From Planococcus kocurii (GTDB lineage: Bacteria > Bacillota > Bacilli > Bacillales_A > Planococcaceae): DNA of 64,000 nt. The DNA lies in NCBI RefSeq assembly GCF_001465835.2, contig NZ_CP013661.2:496001-560000 (forward strand), read 5' to 3'. Under the pieces are notes generated by a model. It was not told where the DNA came from and searched no databases. It saw only the letters and a program-made list of their open reading frames with translations. Shown one piece after another: positions 35,356-43,312 of the stretch. Positions within the stretch are counted from its first letter, which is position 1, and every line of letters begins with the position of its first letter. Both the position numbers and the translations under genes were made by a program.

Positions 35356-35387
35356 GAATGTAACTTAACTGCACTTATGTTACATGC
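35356..35387. repeat. Cassette palindrome P8
   Basis: 32 bp: arms GAATGTAACTTA and TATGTTACATGC with two mismatches, centre ACTGCACT. Confidence 0.85.
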
Positions 35388-35429
35388 AAACGAGAGAAAA
35401 CTATCTGAATTTCAGTTGATACAATCTCT

Positions 35430-35960
35430 TCAATAGCTATTCCAGATATCTTTGAAGTACTCGGACAATACTCCTTTTCCTTGAAACCTGTCGTCAAGAA
35501 CTACTTCCAATGGTTGATACCCATTCTTCAGCTCAACCTCGCTAGAAGCTAGGGAACCTATGTAAGAATACCGATATACGGGATCTTCTGGGTTTAGTTC
35601 ATGAGCACGTTTTAACATCGATTTACCTTTTTCTTCCCACTCTTCATAATCCCCGAAGTAATACGGAAAAAGAGAAATCATCCACCCGAAAATCCAGAGG
35701 AATTCTTCATGATCCTCAAAATTAGTTAATCCGAAATTCGTAACTTGAATTAATATAGTCGTTAACTCATCTAAATCTATACTTTTTATCCCTAAAGGCC
35801 CTTCTTCGACTACGAGATACCAACAAAAGAAAGCAAGGCGAATAGTCACTTTTAAGTCATTAGGATCTTCCTGCCAACTCTTTATTAAAAGCGATTTAGC
35901 TTCATCCCACTTTTCCTGACTTTCTAATACATCCACTTCCACCCATTGCCAATCCATCAT
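35430..35960 (-). CDS. TPR-like helical protein of unknown function, 176 residues
   Basis: Mostly helical, acidic and Trp-rich, with tetratricopeptide-like turns (EKWDEAKSLLIKSWQEDPND and KSMLKRAHELNPEDPVYRY), suggesting two or three helical repeats. No signal peptide. Probably a cytosolic binding protein. ATG start 51 bp from P9. Single-gene cassette between P8 and P9. Confidence 0.65.
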   Translation of the reverse strand: MMDWQWVEVDVLESQEKWDEAKSLLIKSWQEDPNDLKVTIRLAFFCWYLVVEEGPLGIKSIDLDELTTILIQVTNFGLTNFEDHEEFLWIFGWMISLFPYYFGDYEEWEEKGKSMLKRAHELNPEDPVYRYSYIGSLASSEVELKNGYQPLEVVLDDRFQGKGVLSEYFKDIWNSY

Positions 35961-36011
35961 AATGTTTTCCCCAATCTTGAGTAATTGTTGACCTTCTGTC
36001 AGTGGAAATTT

Positions 36012-36043
36012 GAATGTAACTTAATTGCTATTAAGTTACATTC
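36012..36043. repeat. Cassette palindrome P9
   Basis: 32 bp: arms GAATGTAACTTA and TAAGTTACATTC, centre ATTGCTAT, the same centre as P3. Confidence 0.9.
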
Positions 36044-36188
36044 AGTTTATTAGAAATCAATGAAATCTGAGTATCAAATATGGCACTTATTGATATTAAT
36101 TAGTATTTTTTCTAACTCAAACAAATACCGTATTGGTGTCAAACTAGGTCACTTTGAGAGTGAAATCAAAGATAAGAAGTACCAAGAT

Positions 36189-36368
36189 TCATTGTTCCTT
36201 TTTACTTTTTTTGGCTGCATTGGAATTGAGATAGATCGTGTATCCAACTGCTATGAACAAAAATATAATTCCATACCCAATCTCTAGATTCAGCCAATAT
36301 ACAGATAAAATTAACGTTATGGTGACAATGATGAGTAATTGCAGGCTTGATCGATGATGCTTATTCAT
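36189..36368 (-). CDS. Small two-helix membrane protein, 59 residues
   Basis: ATG 36368 with GAGG at good spacing, five codons inside a longer frame. Two hydrophobic segments (LLIIVTITLILSVYWL and IIFLFIAVGYTIYL) and a basic tail NAAKKSKKEQ. It lies between P9 and P10. No family is recognised. The 145 bp left of the stop hold no gene I can support. Confidence 0.6.
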   Translation of the reverse strand: MNKHHRSSLQLLIIVTITLILSVYWLNLEIGYGIIFLFIAVGYTIYLNSNAAKKSKKEQ

Positions 36369-36432
36369 TGCTTTCGACCTCATTTCTCGTTCGATTATTT
36401 ATGTAAGGGAATGACCCACAAATCTCGGAAGC

Positions 36433-36464
36433 GAATGTAACATAATTCACATTAAGTTACATTC
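36433..36464. repeat. Cassette palindrome P10
   Basis: 32 bp: arms GAATGTAACATA and TAAGTTACATTC with one mismatch, centre ATTCACAT. The last codons and TAA stop of the next gene lie inside it. Confidence 0.88.
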
Positions 36465-36928
36465 AAACCTTTTACTTTTCTGATTTTAATAGTTGAACAA
36501 TGAATTATAACGGTTGTTTGTGAAAAAAGAAGAATTTCATGTTGGAGCTTCTTTTTACTCAGTGGAAGAATTTCATCATATCCCCATTCATCAAGCCCTC
36601 TTTTGCCTCCATCTACAATTTTATAAGGTATGTTCGAATAAACATTACGAGTAATATCATAATCCATGAAAAATTTACGGACGTTAATCCATTGGATTTC
36701 ATAGAGTTCGCCATTATACTGCTCAATCAACATTTTAACCACTGTAGGGTCTTTGGTTTGACCATTTTCTTGGTTCAAAATATTAATCGAAACTACTTTG
36801 CCATCATGAAATGAATTATTTTTTAGAAAGATAGCTGTGCCTTTATTGAATCTATTTAAAAGTTTTTCTTTTTCTTCGGTATAACCTTCTAAATCCCAAT
36901 GATCTTCGTCTACTAAATATTTCATCAT
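36452..36928 (-). CDS. Hypothetical protein, 158 residues
   Basis: A soluble protein with mixed helices and strands: an acidic N-terminal helix (HWDLEGYTEEKEKLLNRF), then a beta-rich part (DGKVVSINILNQENG, YEIQWINVRKF) resembling small OB or SH3-like folds, and a C-terminal strand region. Its last residues, LNVT, are encoded by the arm of P10, so the cassette site has become coding. No family is recognised. Single-gene cassette between P10 and P11. Confidence 0.65.
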   Translation of the reverse strand: MMKYLVDEDHWDLEGYTEEKEKLLNRFNKGTAIFLKNNSFHDGKVVSINILNQENGQTKDPTVVKMLIEQYNGELYEIQWINVRKFFMDYDITRNVYSNIPYKIVDGGKRGLDEWGYDEILPLSKKKLQHEILLFSQTTVIIHCSTIKIRKVKGLNVT

Positions 36929-36974
36929 CCAATAATTCCTCTCTCAGTTATTCATTCCTCTTGTTACTAATGTT

Positions 36975-37006
36975 GAATGTAACTTATCTGCACATAAGTT
37001 ACATTC
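36975..37006. repeat. Cassette palindrome P11
   Basis: 32 bp: arms GAATGTAACTTA and TAAGTTACATTC, centre TCTGCACA. It is the rightmost copy in the window. Confidence 0.9.
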
Positions 37007-37025
37007 AATTCCTTGATATTCTATG

Positions 37026-37214
37026 TTATTTTGGTTCTTCTGTTTCTATGAGCTTCTTGCAGATATATCCGACAATGTATTCTCTCTTTGTTATTTCTTC
37101 AATATCCTGATTTTCTACTAACTCATCTAGTACCTGATCCAACTTTTTCCATAACTCTGTATTTTCATATTTTTCATATGGATGTGTCATTCTACTATTT
37201 ACCTTAACTTTCAT
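37026..37214 (-). CDS. Small acidic helical protein, 62 residues
   Basis: Starts MKVKVNSRMTHPYEKYEN and is otherwise helical and charged (LWKKLDQVLDELVENQ, YIVGYICKKLIETEEPK). No membrane helix. No family is recognised; size and charge would fit a regulator or antitoxin-like protein, but this is speculation. It stops 19 bp from P11 and is the last gene before the right edge of the array. Confidence 0.55.
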   Translation of the reverse strand: MKVKVNSRMTHPYEKYENTELWKKLDQVLDELVENQDIEEITKREYIVGYICKKLIETEEPK

Positions 37215-37297
37215 TTTGTATCTCTTCTCTATAATACTTATTTTACCATTCTTGATTTTTATAGATAGAGTGAATAAACTATTTCTCGTGAAAAAAC

Positions 37298-37420
37298 CGT
37301 TCGCAAAAGTACACTTTTACGAACACTCTAAAAACAGCACAAAAACTAAAAAAAGAACGTTCGTAAACGTATCTAAACACTTTACGAACGTTCATATTTT
37401 ACATATACATTTACGAACGC
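37298..37420. repeat. Cluster of TTTACGAACG-type inverted repeats
   Basis: Five copies of a GTTCG[T/C]AAA motif or its complement within about 120 bp. Two form inverted pairs, one with 13-bp perfect arms GAACGTTCGTAAA at 37355-37367 and 37381-37393. It lies at the right edge of the palindrome array, in a gap with no gene. Confidence 0.7.
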
Positions 37421-37504
37421 TTTTCTTAGTCCCATTCCTATTAGCGTCTATATTCCGTTAACACTAAAGTTAAAATAGTAATTCGTTCCTTACATATTCA
37501 CATC

Positions 37505-38587
37505 TCACTCAGATGTACGGTTTTCTTGATAAGAAAGTGTATCCCAGAATGAGATGTCCGCATCTGCAATAGAATCATCCGCAATTGCACGAACTGTTGC
37601 ATCGAGTGTCGTGATGGTTTGTTTAATTAGATAGCCATTGCTCTTTTGTCCCAGAACATACGACTCGTAAGAATGATCCGACATGCCGCGCATCTCGAAT
37701 AACAGGGTAGAAATTCCATACTCGACTGCAATGCCATTTCGACTAATGGTTTCTGCATTTCCGCCTCTGTACTTGCCTAAATGGCCCCATCCTTTTGAAT
37801 CGATAGCATCGAATACTACAGCTCCCAGCTGCTTGGATTTAAGAAGTACATCCGGGTCAACGTTCGGTGTTGTCGGGTACAAAATAGAACCGGATACCAG
37901 TTCTCCATCTCGCTCACTTTGAGTACCTTGATGATGCAAATCAATCATGTAATCGATATCATATTTTCTCATCACATTTTCGTGGAAGGCTTTTGTTTCA
38001 GGTTGAATTTTGGTAATGTGATCACGGTTTAAGTCGATGCCGTCCGCGTTATAGCGTGTGAGATTCCGCTCTCCTTTCGCTATGTAATCATCTAATGAAA
38101 AGTTTACATCTCCCATTGCTCCATCTGGATTGAGCATCGGCACGATTAACATATTGACGCCATCTGTTACCCCTTTCATCTTGCCTGTTCCAAGGTGTTT
38201 GATAAATTCAAGCGCGCCTTCTGTTGTCAATTGTTCGTTGCCATGTTGTTGAGTGAGAAAAAGAATGGTTGGATTTTCAGGATTTGTCACATATTTAACT
38301 AAGTACAAATCACGCCCTTTAATACTTTGACCAATTACTTCAAGTTCCATATTTTTTTGTTTGGCTTCTTGTGTTTTTAAAAAATCCGCCATTTCATCAT
38401 ATGTTGTTAGTATGGATGTGTTGATGGTTTCGTTGCCACCATAAGCTGGTCCATTCCCCACTGCTCCGACAACAGGCGACATAAAAGGAGAAGCGCTCAA
38501 AACCATCGCTCCGGCAATTGTTAATGTCATCATTTTTTTGCGAATCATCTTCTTGTTAGCTGTTTTCGTCACATTCATTTTCTTCAT
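37505..38587 (-). CDS. Secreted M14 zinc carboxypeptidase
   Basis: 360 residues with a long, basic N-terminus and a hydrophobic signal segment (MTLTIAGAMVLSASPFM), then an M14 domain. Zinc ligands are expected in QQHGNEQ near residue 114 and DLHHQGT near residue 217; MLNPDGA and DLNRDH are typical, and FEMRG near the C-terminus carries the likely catalytic Glu. It trims C-terminal residues from peptides or wall fragments outside the cell. Confidence 0.85.
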   Translation of the reverse strand: MKKMNVTKTANKKMIRKKMMTLTIAGAMVLSASPFMSPVVGAVGNGPAYGGNETINTSILTTYDEMADFLKTQEAKQKNMELEVIGQSIKGRDLYLVKYVTNPENPTILFLTQQHGNEQLTTEGALEFIKHLGTGKMKGVTDGVNMLIVPMLNPDGAMGDVNFSLDDYIAKGERNLTRYNADGIDLNRDHITKIQPETKAFHENVMRKYDIDYMIDLHHQGTQSERDGELVSGSILYPTTPNVDPDVLLKSKQLGAVVFDAIDSKGWGHLGKYRGGNAETISRNGIAVEYGISTLLFEMRGMSDHSYESYVLGQKSNGYLIKQTITTLDATVRAIADDSIADADISFWDTLSYQENRTSE

Positions 38588-38805
38588 CCATTTTTCACCC
38601 CTATGATTTTTTTAGAAACGGTCTTAAGAAAAACAATTCAGCTCCATCTGTAGCCTCCGCTCCAAAGTATTTCGTCACACTAATGTTCTTCCTTCTTTAT
38701 TGATTGAAATCCTTTAATTGATTTTAAAATGAACAAATGGAATCAGTATTTTTTAAATTAACAGTCTATTAGTCATATTGAACACTATAACTTTCTTCTT
38801 AGCAT

Positions 38806-38837
38806 CAAAAAACCACTTCCTCTAGTGGAAGTGGTTA
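38806..38837 (-). terminator. Terminator after the LLM oxidoreductase gene
   Basis: AACCACTTCC/GGAAGTGGTT hairpin with a TTTTTT tail on the minus strand. Confidence 0.85.
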
Positions 38838-38855
38838 GAATATAAAATGTATTTA

Positions 38856-39893
38856 TTATGAATCTGTGAATAAAGAAATGTCAGTTTGTCTACGTCTTTT
38901 CATTTCTTCAGCAATCAATTCAAAGGTTTTGAGTTTGTCCTTAAAATCGTACGTTGCTGAAACTAGCATGACTTCGTCTGCTTCGTATTCTGAAGCTACT
39001 GTTTCGAGTTGGTCTACAACGTGTTGCGACGTGCCCACTACCATGCGACGACGATTTTCAGCGACTAATTGCTTTTCGAATTTCGAGTATGGATAAGCAC
39101 TTGCTTTTTCAGGTGGCGGTGTGCCGTTTGAGGGCATCCCTTGCGCACTCATGGATAATGATAAATCTAAAGAAGAGGCGATCCACTCTGCTAGTTCAGG
39201 TGTTTCTTGGCAGACTACAAAAATGGCAATACCGACATAAGGTTTACTGCCATCAATTGACTTAAACTGTTTTCGGTATTCTTTCGTAAAGTTTTGGCCG
39301 CCTTCTCCATTGATAAAGTGAGCAAACATATAAGGCAATCCTTTTTCAGCTGCTAGCCGTGCTGAATTTTCACTAGATCCTAAAATCCAGATGGGTGGCG
39401 TATTTACCGTAACCGGCGTTGCTTTCATGCCAAAGTATGGATGGTCTTCTGGAATAGCATCGTTTAAGTACATACAGAGCTCGTCTATTTGTTTAGGAAA
39501 TAGACTACTGTCTCGCTTTTTCCCTTCATTTAATGCATAAGAAGCACGTGGCATACCACCAGGTGCTCGTCCCATTCCTGCATCGATTCTTCCAGGATAT
39601 AAGGCTTCCAGCAATTTGAAGTTTTCCGCAATTTTAAAAGCAGCATAATGTGGCAGCATGACGCCACCAGAACCTAGCCGTATTGTTTGAGTCACAGCTC
39701 CTAGATGCGCAATCAGCACTTCTGGAGAAGATCCGGCTAGCGTTGTTGCATCATGATGCTCAGACACCCAAAAGCGTGTATAACCCCAATTTTCAGCTTG
39801 TTGTGCAAGAATGGCGGTATGCTTTAATGCCTCCTGCGGTGTGCTGCCTTCTGAAATTGGTGATTGGTCTAATAGGCTATACTTTAATGCCAT
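38856..39893 (-). CDS. LLM-class flavin-dependent oxidoreductase
   Basis: 345 residues of the bacterial-luciferase-like TIM-barrel family. LDQSPISEGSTPQEAL at the N-terminus, YTRFWVSEHHD near residue 38 and IRLGSGGVMLPHYAAFKIAENF near residue 70 are signatures of the MsnO8/YceB-type subgroup. FMN-dependent monooxygenase of unknown substrate. ATG start with AAGGAGAG. It lies downstream of ytpA on the same strand, 33 bp apart. Confidence 0.88.
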   Translation of the reverse strand: MALKYSLLDQSPISEGSTPQEALKHTAILAQQAENWGYTRFWVSEHHDATTLAGSSPEVLIAHLGAVTQTIRLGSGGVMLPHYAAFKIAENFKLLEALYPGRIDAGMGRAPGGMPRASYALNEGKKRDSSLFPKQIDELCMYLNDAIPEDHPYFGMKATPVTVNTPPIWILGSSENSARLAAEKGLPYMFAHFINGEGGQNFTKEYRKQFKSIDGSKPYVGIAIFVVCQETPELAEWIASSLDLSLSMSAQGMPSNGTPPPEKASAYPYSKFEKQLVAENRRRMVVGTSQHVVDQLETVASEYEADEVMLVSATYDFKDKLKTFELIAEEMKRRRQTDISLFTDS

Positions 39894-39926
39894 AAAAATT
39901 CTCTCCTTTACAAAAAAACAAACAGC

Positions 39927-40733
39927 TTATTCTTCAACCAAGTAACCGACAGAGCGCAAAACTGTATGGATAAACGCCTGCGCTGCTAGAAAGACTTCTT
40001 CTTTTTCAGGTTCTTGGAAAATATCGTGATAGCAGAATTTCCATTCTTTGTAGCTGAATTCGTTTAGTTGTTGCTTTAGTAACCATTGACGAGCTACTTC
40101 TTTCTCAACAATCAAATCTCGCTCTGCTGTATACAAACAAGTCGGAATCTGCGGATACCTGTCAATACTTGCAGCCGTTTCTTTCATATAACTCTGCACT
40201 TCTTTATACCAACTTGCAGTAATAACCGTTTGATACCGCTTGCTTTCGGTTTCTTGACTATAGGAAAAACGATCGCGTGTCAGGTGGCGTAATTCGATGC
40301 CGTGATCCATCTTTCTGCGGCCAGTCAATTGCGCAACTCCCGGAAATGCGTTTGGCGCTTTCGGTGGCAATTTTTTTAACTGCAACCAAGGCGATGTAAA
40401 AATAACTCCGGCTACATTGAATTTCCGGTTCCCTAAGACATTCATCGCAATGGTTGCGCCCAGTCCATGGGCAATGACAAATACTGGCAACTCATTTTCT
40501 GACGACAGTCTCAGCAACTCATTTACTGCCTGTTCATAGTCATCAAACGATTCTCGGTGAACTTTGTCCGCTCCCGCATTTTTGCCATGGCCCGGTAAAT
40601 CTCCTGTATATACGTCAAATCCTGCCGATCGCCATTTTTCAATTTGCCATGCATAGCGCAGGTGTTGTTCATACGCACTATGTATGAACACAACTACTGC
40701 CTTTGCTGATCCTTCAGCCTGCCATTTCCACAT
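39927..40733 (-). CDS. ytpA: YtpA-like alpha/beta hydrolase lacking the nucleophilic serine
   Basis: 268 residues resembling B. subtilis YtpA, a lysophospholipase linked to bacilysocin. The N-terminus MWKWQAEG, GDLPGHGKNAG and the C-terminal CYHDIFQEPEKEEVF fit. At the nucleophile elbow the protein reads AHGLGA, with Gly (codon GGA) where YtpA has Ser (HSMGG). The acidic residue (AERDLIV) and the His (CYHDIF) remain. It may be catalytically dead or use another mechanism. ATG start with AAGGAAG. Divergent from ytoA. Confidence 0.82.
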   Translation of the reverse strand: MWKWQAEGSAKAVVVFIHSAYEQHLRYAWQIEKWRSAGFDVYTGDLPGHGKNAGADKVHRESFDDYEQAVNELLRLSSENELPVFVIAHGLGATIAMNVLGNRKFNVAGVIFTSPWLQLKKLPPKAPNAFPGVAQLTGRRKMDHGIELRHLTRDRFSYSQETESKRYQTVITASWYKEVQSYMKETAASIDRYPQIPTCLYTAERDLIVEKEVARQWLLKQQLNEFSYKEWKFCYHDIFQEPEKEEVFLAAQAFIHTVLRSVGYLVEE

Positions 40734-40845
40734 AATCCAACTTCCTTTCCCTGCTAATCAATTCTTGATGTTGTCTGTTAATTTGACGTTTTGATTTGAT
40801 TTGTTACGATTAAGAATATCTTATCTTGTTTAAAGGAGCTTTGCT

Positions 40846-41361
40846 ATGATTTATCCATTTAAAGACAAATTCCCTAAAATCGATCCATCTGTTTTCATTG
40901 CAGACTACGTCACAATTTCTGGTGATGTGACAATTGGCACAGACTCTTCTGTGTGGTTTAATACGGTGATTCGCGGGGATGTCTCTCCGACGATTATTGG
41001 CGATAAAGTCAACATTCAAGACCTCTGCATGCTTCATCAAAGCCCGGGTAAAACCTTGCTTCTTGAAGATGACGTGACCATTGGCCATCAAGTTACACTT
41101 CACAGTTGCAATGTTCGTAAAGGTGCTCTCGTCGGCATGGGTTCGATTATTCTTGACGGCGCTGAAATCGGAGAAGGCGCATTTATTGGTGCGGGTAGTC
41201 TCGTACCGCCTGGAAAAGTTATCCCTCCTGGCATGCTAGCACTCGGACGCCCCGCGAAAGTCGTCCGCGAACTTCGTGAAGACGATAAAGAAGATATGGA
41301 ACGTATTGTTCGAGAGTATGCAGAAAAAGCAGCTTATTATAAATCACTCCAAAAAAAGTAA
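40846..41361 (+). CDS. ytoA: Gamma-carbonic-anhydrase-family hexapeptide-repeat protein
   Basis: 171 residues built of hexapeptide repeats forming a left-handed beta helix. Metal-ligand His occur in MLHQSPG, IGHQVTLHSC. Family members (YtoA, PaaY, YrdA) resemble Cam-type carbonic anhydrase, but activity is not established for most. ATG start with AAAGGAG. Divergent from ytpA, as in B. subtilis. Confidence 0.88.
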   Translation: MIYPFKDKFPKIDPSVFIADYVTISGDVTIGTDSSVWFNTVIRGDVSPTIIGDKVNIQDLCMLHQSPGKTLLLEDDVTIGHQVTLHSCNVRKGALVGMGSIILDGAEIGEGAFIGAGSLVPPGKVIPPGMLALGRPAKVVRELREDDKEDMERIVREYAEKAAYYKSLQKK

Positions 41362-41363
41362 CA

Positions 41364-41408
41364 ATAAAAAAGGACGACCGGGCATCACTGCCTAGTCGTC
41401 CTTTTCGT
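41364..41408. terminator. Bidirectional terminator, ytoA / metK
   Basis: AAAAAGGACGAC/GTCGTCCTTTT hairpin with A and T tracts between convergent genes. Confidence 0.85.
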
Positions 41409-41417
41409 TTTGTTAAC

Positions 41418-42614
41418 TTATACGCCAGCTTGTTCTTTTAAGATCGCTGCTTTGTCTGTACGTTCCCACGGCAAATCAACATCCGTACGGCCAAAATGTC
41501 CGTAAGCTGCCGTTTGCTTGTAGATCGGGCGACGTAGATCCAACATTTTAATGATTCCAGCAGGACGCAAGTCAAAGTTTGCGCGTACCAAATCATCTAA
41601 TGTGTCTTCATCAACGATGCCAGTTCCAAACGTATCAAATGCGATCGATACAGGATGTGCTACACCAATTGCATAAGCTAGTTGCACTTCGCACTTATCT
41701 GCAAGGCCAGCTGCGACAATGTTTTTTGCAACATAACGTGCCGCGTAAGCCGCTGAACGGTCAACTTTTGTCGCGTCTTTCCCTGAGAATGCGCCGCCAC
41801 CGTGACGAGCATAACCACCGTACGTATCTACGATGATTTTACGTCCAGTTAAACCTGCATCTCCTTGAGGTCCACCGATAACAAAACGGCCAGTTGGATT
41901 GATAAAATATTTTGTTTCTTCATCGATCCACTTTGTTGGAACAACTTCGTTAATGACGTATTCCTTAATATTACGTTGAATTTGTTCTAACGTTACTTCT
42001 GGATGATGTTGAGTTGAGATAACAATGGTATCCACACGAAGTGGTTTGTTGTTTTCGTCATATTCAACGGTCACTTGCGTTTTGCCATCTGGACGCAAGT
42101 ATGGAAGAATTTCTTCTTTGCGTACTTCAGCCAAACGACGTGCCAATTTATGTGCCAATGAAATCGGCAATGGCATTAACTCTTCTGTTTCGTTGTTTGC
42201 GTATCCAAACATTAATCCTTGGTCACCTGCACCGATATCGTCTAACTCTTTATCTGTCATTTGGCCTTCGCGTGATTCAAGCGCTACGTTTACTCCAGCA
42301 GCGATGTCCGGTGATTGCTCATCGATTGCGGTAAGAACTGCACTTGTTTCTGAGTCGAAACCATATTTAGCTCGCGTATAGCCAATTTCTCTTACTGTTT
42401 GTCGAACGACTTTCGGAATATCCACATACGTAGAAGTGGTAATTTCTCCGGCTACTAGAACGAGTCCTGTCGTAACGGTCGTTTCACACGCAACGCGTGC
42501 ATTTGGATCCTCGGTTAAAATGGCATCCAAAATAGCATCTGAGATTTGATCACAAATTTTATCTGGATGTCCTTCTGTTACTGATTCTGATGTAAATAAT
42601 CGACGGTTTTTCAA
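41418..42614 (-). CDS. metK: S-adenosylmethionine synthetase
   Basis: 398 residues from TTG 42614, chosen because AAGGAGG lies 8 bp upstream and [18 protein letters not shown] is the conserved MetK N-terminus; the longer frame reads through the ribosome binding site. [13 protein letters not shown] and [12 protein letters not shown] are the family signatures, and GGGAFSGKD near residue 264 is the phosphate loop. It makes SAM from methionine and ATP. Preceded by a SAM-I riboswitch, so its product represses it. Confidence 0.97.
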   Translation of the reverse strand: MKNRRLFTSESVTEGHPDKICDQISDAILDAILTEDPNARVACETTVTTGLVLVAGEITTSTYVDIPKVVRQTVREIGYTRAKYGFDSETSAVLTAIDEQSPDIAAGVNVALESREGQMTDKELDDIGAGDQGLMFGYANNETEELMPLPISLAHKLARRLAEVRKEEILPYLRPDGKTQVTVEYDENNKPLRVDTIVISTQHHPEVTLEQIQRNIKEYVINEVVPTKWIDEETKYFINPTGRFVIGGPQGDAGLTGRKIIVDTYGGYARHGGGAFSGKDATKVDRSAAYAARYVAKNIVAAGLADKCEVQLAYAIGVAHPVSIAFDTFGTGIVDEDTLDDLVRANFDLRPAGIIKMLDLRRPIYKQTAAYGHFGRTDVDLPWERTDKAAILKEQAGV

Positions 42615-42753
42615 AAAATGTTCCTCCTTATATCCTGCGAGATTGCTCTCGAAATTGATACGGTACTCGTTTCCCATGTCAAGTCCGTTCCAGACAATCT
42701 GGATTGAACTTCAAGCCGTTTGTGGCCTTTCACACGAGGATTAAGGGCATTTC

Positions 42754-42929
42754 ACAAAAAAATCCCTTCACTCATTCGTCATGAGGAAAGGAAGAATCAT
42801 CATTAGCACCTTTCACTCTTATCATCCAAGGTCTGTGCACCTTGTGTCAGGTTGGGCACCATCACTGCAAAAGCAGCAGGTTGCCGGGTTTCATAGGGCC
42901 TGCCCCCTCCACCAGCTCGGAATAAGAGT
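42754..42929 (-). promoter_or_regulatory. SAM-I riboswitch (S-box) with terminator
   Basis: On the minus strand: P1 arm CTCTTATT (near 42921-42928), GGTGGAGGG, the core ATGAAACCCGGCAACC (within 42880-42900), and the closing arm GATAAGAG (42816-42823). A terminator hairpin with a T run follows at 42754-42793. SAM binding should end transcription before metK. Confidence 0.95.
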
Positions 42930-43242
42930 ATCCGTTCAATTTTTCATCATACGGAATTAGCAAAGCGATGTCAACAATTTTCGAAAATAAAATTACATTC
43001 TTCAAATAAAAACAATGATTTTTTGATTATGCTATTCTACCAAACTTTAGATTCCCGCAAGTAAAAAACCAAACTATTCAGTAATATCTCTGTTCACACA
43101 AAGCCATTGTACACTGTAGAAAACCGCTTTAAAAGGCATCAGTACTATTTGGAAATTATAGAAATAATTCTACGTATTGTCGGAGCTATCCTCTAATATT
43201 TTTTAATTTCCCCAGTGGATTAGTGTAGACTAATAAAGCTAA
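42930..43242. other. Divergent gap between metK leader and pckA
   Basis: About 310 bp, AT-rich, with the metK promoter on one side and the pckA promoter on the other. I see no gene in it. Confidence 0.4.
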
Positions 43243-43253
43243 TGTGTTATACT
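43243..43253 (+). promoter_or_regulatory. Candidate CcpN operator over the pckA -10 box
   Basis: TGTGTTATACT fits the CcpN consensus TRTGHYATAYW at every position, and it contains the probable -10 hexamer TATACT. CcpN represses pckA and gapB under glycolytic conditions in B. subtilis. The ccpN gene is not in the window. Confidence 0.55.
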
Positions 43254-43312
43254 AATGAACGAATATACATCCTCCCCATTATGGGAATAACAGAAAAGGA
43301 AGGTACATATAT

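Noticed and set aside
36060..36287. Plus-strand frame of 75 residues after P9
   Set aside because: No ribosome binding site, and it overlaps the better supported minus-strand gene at 36189-36368.
28516..37006. Palindromes P1-P11 as ordinary intrinsic terminators
   Set aside because: No T run follows them on either strand, several genes already have a separate terminator next to a palindrome, and their exact 32-bp length and conserved sequence are not expected of terminators.
28516..37006. Canonical integron attC sites
   Set aside because: The 7-bp core sites GTTRRRY and RYYYAAC are not present in the proper positions, and no intI-like gene is in the window. Only an analogy is claimed.
28516..37006. 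CRISPR array
   Set aside because: The repeats are 32 bp but spacings are hundreds of bases and contain genes; no cas genes are seen.
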